A stretch of DNA of 24,931 bases, taken from NCBI GenBank assembly GCA_964396055.1, contig CAYNDV010000062.1, positions 1 to 24,931 of the forward strand. Reading direction: 5' to 3'. This stretch comes from CAYJPV01 sp964396055. Its GTDB lineage: Bacteria; Acidobacteriota; Vicinamibacteria; Vicinamibacterales; JAKQTR01. The position numbers were made by a program, and so were the translations under genes. This document shows, piece after piece, positions 7,435 to 13,742 of this stretch. The notes under the pieces are model-generated. The model was not told where the DNA came from, made no database searches, and saw nothing but the letters and a program-made list of their open reading frames with translations. Positions within the stretch are counted from its first letter, which is position 1. Every line of letters begins with the position of its first letter.

Positions 7435-8607
7435 ATGACGCGACCCGGAGGGGCGGCGGTGCGGCGGGCGGCCCTCTACGGCGCCGTGGCGCTGGCCGCG
7501 TGCACGCTGCTCGCGGCGCGGACCGCCGTGGTCCGGCACGTCACGGCCGGCCTCGACCGGGTCTTTTTCCTGGGCGGCTTCGACGAGCGGCTCAGCTGGG
7601 TGGTGCTCTACTACCTCACGTGGCTGGGACTGACGCCGCTCATCTTCGCCTCGGCCCGGCGTTATCCGATCCGGCGCGACCGCTGGGCCGGTCCCGTGCT
7701 GGTCCATGGCGTGGCCGGTTTCGTCGTGCCCGGCGTCGTGATGGTGGCGCTCAGCGTCGTCTTCGGCGAACTGGTGCTGCACCAGGGATGGGCCGATCCC
7801 GGCCAGTGGCTCGACCCGCGCTGGGTCCGGCTCGGCCTGGTCCACGCCTTCACCGACTCGCTGGTGTACTGGGTGATCCTCGGCGCCGGCCACGGCTTCC
7901 TGCTCTACGACGCGTGGCAGGCCCGCCGCCTGCAGGCCGCCGAACTGGAACGGTCGCTGGTGGCGGCCCAGGTGGATTCCCTGAAGATGAAGCTGCAGCC
8001 GCACTTCCTCTTCAACACCCTCAACTCGATCTCGTTTCTCGCCATCGAGGGTGAAACGTCGGCCATCAGCACGATGGTGGAGCGCCTCGGCAGCCTGCTG
8101 CGGGCCTCGATGTCGTCGAACGGGCGCCAGTGGATTCCCCTGGACGACGAACTGGCCCTCCTCGACCAGTACCTGTCCATCGAGGAACTCCGGTTCCGCG
8201 ATCGGCTCCGCGTGACCCGGCGCATCGACGCCGACGCCCGCGGCGCCCGGGTGCCGAGCCTGGTGCTGCAGCCGATCGTGGAGAACTCGATCAAGCACGG
8301 GTTCTCGAAACGCCTCGACGCGAGCCGCCTCGACATCGCCGTCTCGCGCGACGGCGAGTGGCTGGTGTGCCGCGTCACCGACGACGGGCCGGGCCTGCCG
8401 GCCGGGTGGGACCTCGATACCCACTGCGGCCGCGGGCTGCGCAACGTCATCGAGCGGCTCGACGCCCTGTACCGGGGCGGCTTCACCTTCACGCTGGCCA
8501 ACGCCCCCGGCGGCGGGGCCGTCGCCGAGCTGCGCATCCCGTACGACGGCGCGCAGGCGGACGAAGTCCCCGGCCCGGGCCCGGCCCCCCAGCGGCTGCG
8601 TCCGTAG
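7435..8607 (+). CDS. LytS/YehU-type sensor histidine kinase (second of two)
   Basis: A 390-residue paralogue of the first kinase. The N-terminal ~165 residues have about four membrane helices whose sequence differs from the first kinase. The linker 'AAELERSLVAAQVDSLKMKLQPHFLFNTLN' is almost the same as in the first kinase, with phospho-acceptor His190. The N-box VENSIKHG has Asn284, and DDGPGLPAGW and GRGLRNVIERL complete an intact ATPase site. The C-terminal ~15 residues are Pro/Gly-rich. It starts 7 bp after the response regulator, so the three genes are one operon. Different membrane halves on matched catalytic halves suggest two inputs into one regulator, or an HK heterodimer; this is inference. 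Confidence 0.93.
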   Translation: MTRPGGAAVRRAALYGAVALAACTLLAARTAVVRHVTAGLDRVFFLGGFDERLSWVVLYYLTWLGLTPLIFASARRYPIRRDRWAGPVLVHGVAGFVVPGVVMVALSVVFGELVLHQGWADPGQWLDPRWVRLGLVHAFTDSLVYWVILGAGHGFLLYDAWQARRLQAAELERSLVAAQVDSLKMKLQPHFLFNTLNSISFLAIEGETSAISTMVERLGSLLRASMSSNGRQWIPLDDELALLDQYLSIEELRFRDRLRVTRRIDADARGARVPSLVLQPIVENSIKHGFSKRLDASRLDIAVSRDGEWLVCRVTDDGPGLPAGWDLDTHCGRGLRNVIERLDALYRGGFTFTLANAPGGGAVAELRIPYDGAQADEVPGPGPAPQRLRP

Positions 8608-8621
8608 CCCCGCGTCAACTT

Positions 8622-8654
8622 CCGGTACCGGCCGGACCGCTCCGGCGTTACACT
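8622..8654 (+). promoter_or_regulatory. Palindromic promoter region of the Tat/Fe-S protein
   Basis: The 10-bp palindrome CCGGTACCGG (8622-8631) is followed by the dyad CCGGA-N4-TCCGG (8632-8645) and a TACACT -10-like box (8649-8654). The ATG at 8669 is only 14 bases beyond the box, so the leader would be about 8 nt with no Shine-Dalgarno sequence. The dyads could be an operator or the terminator of the kinase operon. Confidence 0.35.
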
Positions 8655-8668
8655 CCTGTCGGGCGACC

Positions 8669-9877
8669 ATGGCCGACCAGCACGGGGCGTCTCGGCGCGC
8701 GTTCATCCGGACCGGCGCGATGGGTGCCGCCGCGGCGGCCTGGTCCGCGGCCTGCGGCGGACCGGCGGCGAACCCCCCGGCGGAGTCTGGCGCCGCACCA
8801 GCGACGCATCGCGTCCTCGGACGCACCGGCCTGCGCCTGCCGGCGGTCAGCATGGGCACGGCGTATGCCGGCGACCTGGTGCACGCGGCGCTGGACGGCG
8901 GCATCCGGTACCTCCACACGTCGAGTTCGTACGGCGAGCGGAACCACGAGCGCCTGCTGGGCCGCGCCCTGGCCGGCCGGCCGCGCGACTCGTTCGTCAT
9001 CGGCACGAGCCCTGACCTGCCCTACCGCCTGAGCCCCGGCGGCGGCTTCTCCCTGGACGTGGGCCTGGGGGTCGATCCCCGCCTCATCGAATCGTCGATG
9101 CGCGACAGCCTGGCCCTGCTCGGCCTGGACCACGTCGACATCTACTACCTCGCGTCCGCCAACAGCCGGGCGAGCGTGCTGCACAAGCCGTATATCACGG
9201 CGTACCAGCAACTGAAGCAGGCGGGGCTGACGCGGTTCATCGGCGTCGTCTGCCACAGCCGCGAGCCGGAGGTGATCCGGGCGGCGGCCGCGAGCGGCGC
9301 ATGGGACGTGGTGGTGACCGCCTACAACTTCCGCCAGACCCACGGCGCCGAGATCGCGGCGGCGATGGCGGAGGCCGCGCGGGCCGGACTGGGCATCATC
9401 GCCATGAAGACGCAGGCGGGCGTGTACTGGGACCGCCTCCGCCTGCGCCGCATCAACATGAAGGCCGCGCTGAAGTGGGTGCTGGCGAACGAGCACGTCC
9501 ACACGACGATCCCGGCGTTCGCCAACCACGCCGAACTGCGCGAGGATCTCGACGTGCTGCGCGATCCCGCGCTCACGCCGGCCGAGCGGGCCGATCTCGG
9601 GCTCGGTGATCGCGCCGGCCTGAGCGGCACCTTCTGCCAGCAGTGCGGCAGCTGCGTGGCGCAGTGCCCGTCCGGCCAACCGGTTCCCACGCTCATGCGG
9701 GCCGCGATGTACGCGTACGGCCACGGGCGGATGGACCGCGCGGTCGCCGCGTGGCGCGCCGCCGGCGCGCCCCGGCCCCCCTGCCTCGACTGCGGCGCGT
9801 GCGACGTGCGCTGCGCCCTGGGCCTCGATATCCGCGGCACGATCCTCGGCCTCGGGCACGATCTGCGGTCCGTATGA
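8669..9877 (+). CDS. Tat-exported aldo/keto-reductase-fold protein with two ferredoxin-like cysteine clusters
   Basis: The 402-residue protein starts with a twin-arginine signal (SRRAFIRT, R9/R10) and an Ala-rich h-region ending in SAACGG, so Cys29 could be a lipid-attached residue. Residues ~46-310 are an aldo/keto-reductase barrel (VLGRTGLRLPAVSMGT, LIESSMRDSLALLGLDHVDIYY, FIGVVCHS). The C-terminus carries two Cys sets: C323/C326/C329/C333-Pro and C372/C375/C378/C382, the spacing of [4Fe-4S] ferredoxin domains. The catalytic tetrad Asp-Tyr-Lys-His appears as H83, Y88, S114 and A162, so only Tyr is kept. Classical NADPH-dependent carbonyl reduction is therefore doubtful. Tat export fits folding with the clusters in the cytoplasm. 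The substrate is unknown. It precedes the heme-copper genes but has its own promoter region and a 159-bp gap, so linkage is unproven. Confidence 0.88.
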   Translation: MADQHGASRRAFIRTGAMGAAAAAWSAACGGPAANPPAESGAAPATHRVLGRTGLRLPAVSMGTAYAGDLVHAALDGGIRYLHTSSSYGERNHERLLGRALAGRPRDSFVIGTSPDLPYRLSPGGGFSLDVGLGVDPRLIESSMRDSLALLGLDHVDIYYLASANSRASVLHKPYITAYQQLKQAGLTRFIGVVCHSREPEVIRAAAASGAWDVVVTAYNFRQTHGAEIAAAMAEAARAGLGIIAMKTQAGVYWDRLRLRRINMKAALKWVLANEHVHTTIPAFANHAELREDLDVLRDPALTPAERADLGLGDRAGLSGTFCQQCGSCVAQCPSGQPVPTLMRAAMYAYGHGRMDRAVAAWRAAGAPRPPCLDCGACDVRCALGLDIRGTILGLGHDLRSV

Positions 9878-9889
9878 TCGCCGTCATAG

Positions 9890-9909
9890 CGCCCGCAGAC
9901 GCGCGGGCG
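9890..9909 (+). terminator. G+C-rich hairpin after the Fe-S protein
   Basis: CGCCCGC (9890-9896) pairs with GCGGGCG (9903-9909) around a 6-base loop, 13 bp after the stop codon. No U-tract follows. It may end the upstream transcript. A TACCAT sequence at 9910-9915 could be the -10 box for the heme-copper genes, leaving a leader of about 115 nt. I see nothing else in the rest of 9878-10036. Confidence 0.35.
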
Positions 9910-10036
9910 TACCATGGGCGGGTTCACCAGCCCCCTGGATGACCGCTCCGTCCCCCCGGAGCCGGCGTCGCCCCCACGACGCCCGTGTCCCGTTCCCGCG
10001 CGCACCGTCCCTGCCCCCGCATGGAAGGAGCCTTGG

Positions 10037-10594
10037 ATGGTTGACTCGACCATCGTCCTCTGGGGTCAGACCCTCGCCTACACGTTCTACGTCCTCGCCA
10101 TCATGGCCGTCATGGGCTGGTTCGCGCTGCGGATCACCCAGGAGGGCCCGAACCCGCCGATGAAGCCGGCGTGGTTCTACACCTGGGTCGGGTTCCTCGT
10201 GGTGCTGGGCGTGTCGCTGCACTTCATCACGTACTACACGATCCCGTGGAAGCCGATGGACATGCACCGGGCGTCGATCACGCCCGACAAGGTGTTCGAC
10301 ATCGGCGTGGCCGGCCACCAGTTCCAGCTGCCGTCGGAGAAGCTGGAGGTCGCCTGCGCGGACAAGGTGCTCTTCAACGTGACCTCGGCGGACCTGACCT
10401 ACGGGTTCGGCCTGTTCCGGCCCGATCACTCCATGGTCTTCCAGATGCAGGTGGTGCCGGGCCACCGCAACGACATCCTGTGGCAGTTCGACACGCCGGG
10501 CGTCTACACCATCCGGTCCACGGAGTACTCGGGCCCGAAGGGCGTCGACATGATCGTGAAGGACGCCGTCGTCGTGTCGTGCGACAAGAGCTGA
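10037..10594 (+). CDS. Heme-copper oxidoreductase subunit II lacking the CuA ligands
   Basis: The 185-residue protein has two N-terminal membrane helices (~8-31 and ~46-70) and a C-terminal cupredoxin domain (~80-185) with the subunit II pattern 'NVTSADLTYGFGLF...VFQMQVVPGHRNDILWQFDTPGVYTI'. In a CuA domain the end reads C-x-E-x-C-x3-H-x2-M. Here the same spacing holds S161, E163, S165, G169 and M172, and the earlier His (xHGF) is Tyr122. Both cysteines and both histidines are thus gone, so no binuclear CuA centre can form. The start at ATG 10037 is set by GGAAGGAG six bases upstream; an earlier in-frame ATG at 9914 would add 41 Pro/Arg-rich residues and is unlikely. The gene for subunit I follows after 36 bp. 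It probably acts as a structural or docking subunit. Confidence 0.88.
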   Translation: MVDSTIVLWGQTLAYTFYVLAIMAVMGWFALRITQEGPNPPMKPAWFYTWVGFLVVLGVSLHFITYYTIPWKPMDMHRASITPDKVFDIGVAGHQFQLPSEKLEVACADKVLFNVTSADLTYGFGLFRPDHSMVFQMQVVPGHRNDILWQFDTPGVYTIRSTEYSGPKGVDMIVKDAVVVSCDKS

Positions 10595-10630
10595 GCCTGG
10601 CCGGACCACCTGTTTCCCACGAGATCACCC

Positions 10631-12250
10631 ATGAGCTTCACGCACACGTTCCTGAACGGTGAGCAGGGCGCCTTCAAGCCGGACTCGCTCACGCCGATGC
10701 AGAAGATGATTCTGCGCTTCGTCGTCGTCGGCCTCGTCTATTACGCCTTCGCGGTCATCGAAGGCATGATCATGCGGCTGTACGAGGTCACGCCGATCCC
10801 GGGCGTCCCCACACAGCAGTTCTTCGCCATCATGACGGCCCACCCGCTGGTGGGCATTTTCGGATCCACCTACGCCATCGTGTTCGGCGCCTTTCTGTTC
10901 CTGGTGCCGTTCCTGATGAAGAAGCCCCTCTGGAGCATCCCGCTGGCCAACTGGTCCTGCGGCCTGGTGGCGGTGGGCACCTTCGTATTCTGGTTCGCGG
11001 GGTTTCTCACCGAGTACGCGCCCCTCTACACGCTCTACTGGCCCCTGCCCGCCGACTTCACCCAGTTCAGCGTGTGGGGCGGCACGTTCTTCATCGTCGG
11101 CATCGCGCTGGTGATGGTCGCCACGGTGTTCTTCGTCCTCAACATCTTCAAGACGATCACCTACACCCCCGCCGGCTTCCCGCCCCAGCCGGCCTGGGCC
11201 CTGCTGCGGTCCGCCCTGGGTCTGACGGGCATCAGCGCGCTCCTGTCACGGGAGAAGAAAGACCACCTGGTGTCGCTGCCGGTGGCGGCCATCGCGCGCG
11301 GCACGGTGGACATGACCTTCAACGCCGCGATCATCCTCTTCACGGGCGTCCTGATCCTCGTCTACATGGTGGCGGCCATCCTCGGGTACGACTTGAAGCA
11401 CTCGGCCGTGGACGCCCTGCTCTACAAGAACTGGTTCTGGTGGGGGCTCGACCTCATCGCGGACGGACTCGTGCTGATCTTCGTCGCCGGCACGTGGTAC
11501 CTGCTGGCCACCCTCATCACCGGCCGCAAGCTGTTCATGGAGAACTGGGCGCGCGCGGCGCTGTTTGTCGAGATGGTGGTGTCGTGGACCGTGTGGTCCC
11601 ACCACCTGATGTCGGACCAGGCGCAGCCCGGGATGCTGAAGACGGTGTCCGGCGAGATGGTGACGGCCTTCGAGCTGATTACCCAGGGCCTGGCGTTCTT
11701 CATCACGCTCGTCACGCTGTGGAGCGCGCGCCCGCTGAAGATGACGATGCCGCTGCGCTTCCTGCTGGGCGGCCTGCTGGGCTTCGCCCTCGCCGTGCCG
11801 GCCGGCATCATGCAGGCCGATCTCGGCCTCAACCGCATCCTGCACAACACCCAGTGGATCGTCGGCCCGCACGTGCACGTGGCCATCCTCGTCGGCCTGA
11901 CGATGACGCTGTACTCGGCGATCTACCTGCTGTTCCCCATCGTGACCAACGGCGCGAAGCTCTACAGCGAGAAACTCGCGGTGTTCCACTTCTGGACCCA
12001 CCTGCTCGGCGGCATCGGGATGGGCGCGTTCATGGGCATGGCGGGGCTGCAGGGCATGTTGCGGCGGGCCCTGTACGTGAACGGCGAGTTCAACCTCTAC
12101 ATGATCCTCGCGGCGCTGGCGGGCTCGCTGCTGCTCGTGGGGTTCCTCGCGTTCTTCTACAACATCGTGATGAGCCTGGGCCTCAAGGGCGTCCTGGGCA
12201 TCTTCACGCCGGCGAAACTCGAGACGACCGACCCGGTTCCGGCCGCCTGA
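10631..12250 (+). CDS. Heme-copper oxidoreductase subunit I with atypical active site, nitric-oxide-reductase-like
   Basis: The 539-residue protein has about 12-13 membrane helices. Heme ligands are kept: His71 in helix II (TAHPLVG) for the low-spin heme, and His414/His416 in 'VGPHVHVAIL'. The paired active-metal histidines are H324/H325 (WSHHLMSD). The third expected ligand in helix VI, normally HPEVY in oxygen reductases or VVHLWVEG in NorB, reads WWGLDLIADG. Asp274 lies 50 residues before H324, where that His should be, and Asp278 lies where NorB has its active-site Glu. The cross-linked Tyr of the helix VI motif is absent. Loss of the Tyr and an acidic helix VI are traits of nitric oxide reductases. 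From memory, the gNOR class has a His-to-Asp change and partners a subunit II of this sort, but I could not check this. The order is II then I, with no subunit III or cytochrome c gene adjoining. The ribosome site is weak (ACGAGA). Confidence 0.87.
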   Translation: MSFTHTFLNGEQGAFKPDSLTPMQKMILRFVVVGLVYYAFAVIEGMIMRLYEVTPIPGVPTQQFFAIMTAHPLVGIFGSTYAIVFGAFLFLVPFLMKKPLWSIPLANWSCGLVAVGTFVFWFAGFLTEYAPLYTLYWPLPADFTQFSVWGGTFFIVGIALVMVATVFFVLNIFKTITYTPAGFPPQPAWALLRSALGLTGISALLSREKKDHLVSLPVAAIARGTVDMTFNAAIILFTGVLILVYMVAAILGYDLKHSAVDALLYKNWFWWGLDLIADGLVLIFVAGTWYLLATLITGRKLFMENWARAALFVEMVVSWTVWSHHLMSDQAQPGMLKTVSGEMVTAFELITQGLAFFITLVTLWSARPLKMTMPLRFLLGGLLGFALAVPAGIMQADLGLNRILHNTQWIVGPHVHVAILVGLTMTLYSAIYLLFPIVTNGAKLYSEKLAVFHFWTHLLGGIGMGAFMGMAGLQGMLRRALYVNGEFNLYMILAALAGSLLLVGFLAFFYNIVMSLGLKGVLGIFTPAKLETTDPVPAA

Positions 12251-12270
12251 CGCCGTCATCAGGACCGCGT

Positions 12271-12315
12271 GTGGAGACCGGGAGCGGACACCCGGTCTCC
12301 ACTCCCGGTCTCCAC
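12271..12315. terminator. Perfect 12-bp stem-loop with a third repeated arm, between convergent genes
   Basis: GTGGAGACCGGG (12271-12282) is perfectly inverted as CCCGGTCTCCAC (12291-12302) around an 8-base loop, and the right arm is repeated at 12304-12315. It lies between the stop codons of convergent genes, so a bidirectional terminator is likely despite the lack of a U-tract. A smaller hairpin (CGGGT/ACCCG) follows near 12320-12334. Confidence 0.6.
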
Positions 12316-12346
12316 CAATCCGGGTCTGGGCACCCGATCTGGACCA

Positions 12347-12865
12347 TCAGCCCCCCGCCGGCTTCCGGTCCGATGCGAACGAGAAGTGCATCTGGACGAT
12401 GACCCACGCGCCGGCCCGGCGCTCGAGCACCCCCGTCCAGCGCGTGTCCTTCCAGCCGACCGGCTTCCCGTCCCACTCGCCCAGATCGTCCAGGATCGCC
12501 GAGAACCACGCCACGTCGCCGCCGCGCGAGAAGGTCACGCGCAGGTCGCGGATATCGAGGCCCGTGGCCTTGAAGCGCGGGTCCATCCAGAAATCGAAGC
12601 CCTTGACGAAGGCCTCCCAGCCCACCGTGGTGCCCTTCGAATCGGGACTGAAGATGAAGAGGCCCGGATCGTGGGCGATGATCCGCTCGAGCAGCGGCCG
12701 ATCCTTCGTCAGGGCCCAGCCGATCGAGTCGCGGATCGTCTGCTCGACGACGGCTCGCTCGTCGGGTCTGGCAGCGCGCACCTCGTGAACGAGGCTCGCC
12801 GCCACCATCAACGGCGCCAGCAGCGCGCCGGCCGCGCCGATCCAGGCACGTCCCCGGAGTGTCAT
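12347..12865 (-). CDS. Exported SnoaL/NTF2-like protein
   Basis: The 172-residue protein has a signal peptide (MTLRGRAWIGAAGALLAPLMVAASLVHEVRA) and then one NTF2-like alpha+beta barrel: 'RAVVEQTIRDSIGWALTKDRPLLERIIAHDPGLFIFSPDSKGTTVGWEAFVKGF' followed by 'VTFSRGGDVAWFSAILDDLG' and 'RWTGVLERRAGAWVIVQMHFSFA', the usual end of a SnoaL_3-type domain. Such domains serve as ketosteroid-isomerase-like enzymes or as ligand-binding modules. No catalytic residues can be named here, so function is unknown. The start is ATG 12865 with AGGAG seven bases before it; a frame extension to 12916 would hide the signal peptide. The divergent gene at 13068-13706 has the same fold with similar 'GD.AWFS.I' and 'GVL.R....W...Q..F.F' blocks, so they are paralogues. 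Confidence 0.82.
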   Translation of the reverse strand: MTLRGRAWIGAAGALLAPLMVAASLVHEVRAARPDERAVVEQTIRDSIGWALTKDRPLLERIIAHDPGLFIFSPDSKGTTVGWEAFVKGFDFWMDPRFKATGLDIRDLRVTFSRGGDVAWFSAILDDLGEWDGKPVGWKDTRWTGVLERRAGAWVIVQMHFSFASDRKPAGG

Positions 12866-12927
12866 GATCGTGCTCCTCTCCGCGCGGAGTCCGGCGTCCC
12901 CGGCCGCGCGAGTCACCTGCCGCAGCC

Positions 12928-12933
12928 ATCATA
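12928..12933 (-). promoter_or_regulatory. -10 box for the minus-strand NTF2-like gene
   Basis: TATGAT on the minus strand differs from consensus by one base and lies about 62 bp before the ATG at 12865. No strong -35 match is present upstream, where the operator-like dyad begins about 20 bp away. Confidence 0.4.
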
Positions 12934-12953
12934 GGGCCCCCGCCGGACGGCGG

Positions 12954-12972
12954 CGGATCGATTCACGATCCG
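12954..12972. promoter_or_regulatory. Operator-like dyad in the divergent promoter region
   Basis: CGGATCG and its exact inverse CGATCCG are separated by 5 bases (ATTCA). The position between two divergent NTF2-like genes, near the -35 region of the minus-strand gene, suggests a repressor or activator site acting on one or both. No regulator gene lies next to it. Confidence 0.4.
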
Positions 12973-13067
12973 AAGGGAAATCGAGTACCGGCCATCCGCC
13001 CGGGGCGAACCGGCATGTCCCCCTCGTCGTCGAAGACAAGGAGCCCCGCCCCCGTACGGAGCCCGAC

Positions 13068-13706
13068 ATGACCCTGCGCCGCCGGCTGGCCGCCCTCGCC
13101 CTGAACCTGGTCCTCCTGGCCATCGCGCTTGCCATCTTCCGCCATCCCCACCGTGAGGTCTACGGGACGGGGGACGTGTTCGTCTACGGCCGCGGGTCGG
13201 CACCCGACGAGGTGCGGGACGCCGTCGGCCGTCAACTGGAGGCGTTCCAGGAGGGGTACCGCCGCCGCGATCCGGGCGCGCTCGACGCCTTCGCCGGCCG
13301 CCTGCTGGCCCCGGGAGCCGTTGCCCTCGGGACCATGCCGCGCGAGATCTACGTCGGCGCCGGCGCCGTCCGGGACCTCGTCCGCACGGACTGGGAGTCG
13401 TGGGGCGACTGCACGTTCTTCACGAAGACGGCGCAGATCTCGTCGCACGGAGACACGGCGTGGTTCTCGATGATTGGGTACGTCGCGTTCGACCTGTCGC
13501 GATTCCTCGTGCTGCCGCTGCGCGTCTCGGGCGTCCTGACCCGGAGCGGCAGCGACTGGCGGTTCGCGCAGCTCCAGTTCCAGTTCGACCTCGACCTCAC
13601 CCTGCTGCTGCTGCTGGATGTGGTCCTGCTGGCCTGGCTCGCCGTCAACGTTGTCCTGCTGGCCGCCATCGCCGTGCGCCGGCTCAGGCCCGGCGCTCGG
13701 CCCTGA
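13068..13706 (+). CDS. Membrane-anchored SnoaL/NTF2-like protein
   Basis: The 212-residue protein has an N-terminal membrane helix (LAALALNLVLLAIALAIF, ~6-24), an NTF2-like domain (~45-175: 'VRDAVGRQLEAFQEGYRRRDPGALDAFAGRLLAPGAVALGT', 'GDTAWFSMIGYVAFDL', 'VSGVLTRSGSDWRFAQLQFQFDL') and a second membrane helix near the C-terminus (LLLLLDVVLLAWLAVNVVLLAAIAV) ending in an Arg-rich tail. The domain would sit outside the cytoplasmic membrane, held at both ends, by the positive-inside rule. ATG 13068 follows GGAG at six bases; the frame is open upstream to 12864 but that part is non-coding in character. Function is unknown. It is a paralogue of the soluble exported protein encoded divergently 202 bp away. 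Confidence 0.78.
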   Translation: MTLRRRLAALALNLVLLAIALAIFRHPHREVYGTGDVFVYGRGSAPDEVRDAVGRQLEAFQEGYRRRDPGALDAFAGRLLAPGAVALGTMPREIYVGAGAVRDLVRTDWESWGDCTFFTKTAQISSHGDTAWFSMIGYVAFDLSRFLVLPLRVSGVLTRSGSDWRFAQLQFQFDLDLTLLLLLDVVLLAWLAVNVVLLAAIAVRRLRPGARP

Positions 13707-13711
13707 CGCCT

Positions 13712-13734
13712 CGCGACGGCGGGGGTCCGTCGCG
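13712..13734. terminator. Stem-loop between convergent genes
   Basis: CGCGACGG (13712-13719) and CCGTCGCG (13727-13734) form a perfect 8-bp stem with a 7-base loop, filling the 36-bp space between the NTF2-like gene and the end of the ABC operon. It is probably a shared bidirectional terminator. Confidence 0.55.
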
Positions 13735-13742
13735 GCGGGCTG

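Noticed and set aside
9914..10036. N-terminal extension of the heme-copper subunit II from the ATG at 9914
   Set aside because: The added residues are Pro/Arg-rich, there is no ribosome site at 9914, and a strong GGAAGGAG precedes the ATG at 10037.
10037..12250. Ordinary aerobic cytochrome c oxidase subunits II and I
   Set aside because: Both CuA cysteines and histidines are absent in subunit II and the helix VI His and Tyr are absent in subunit I.
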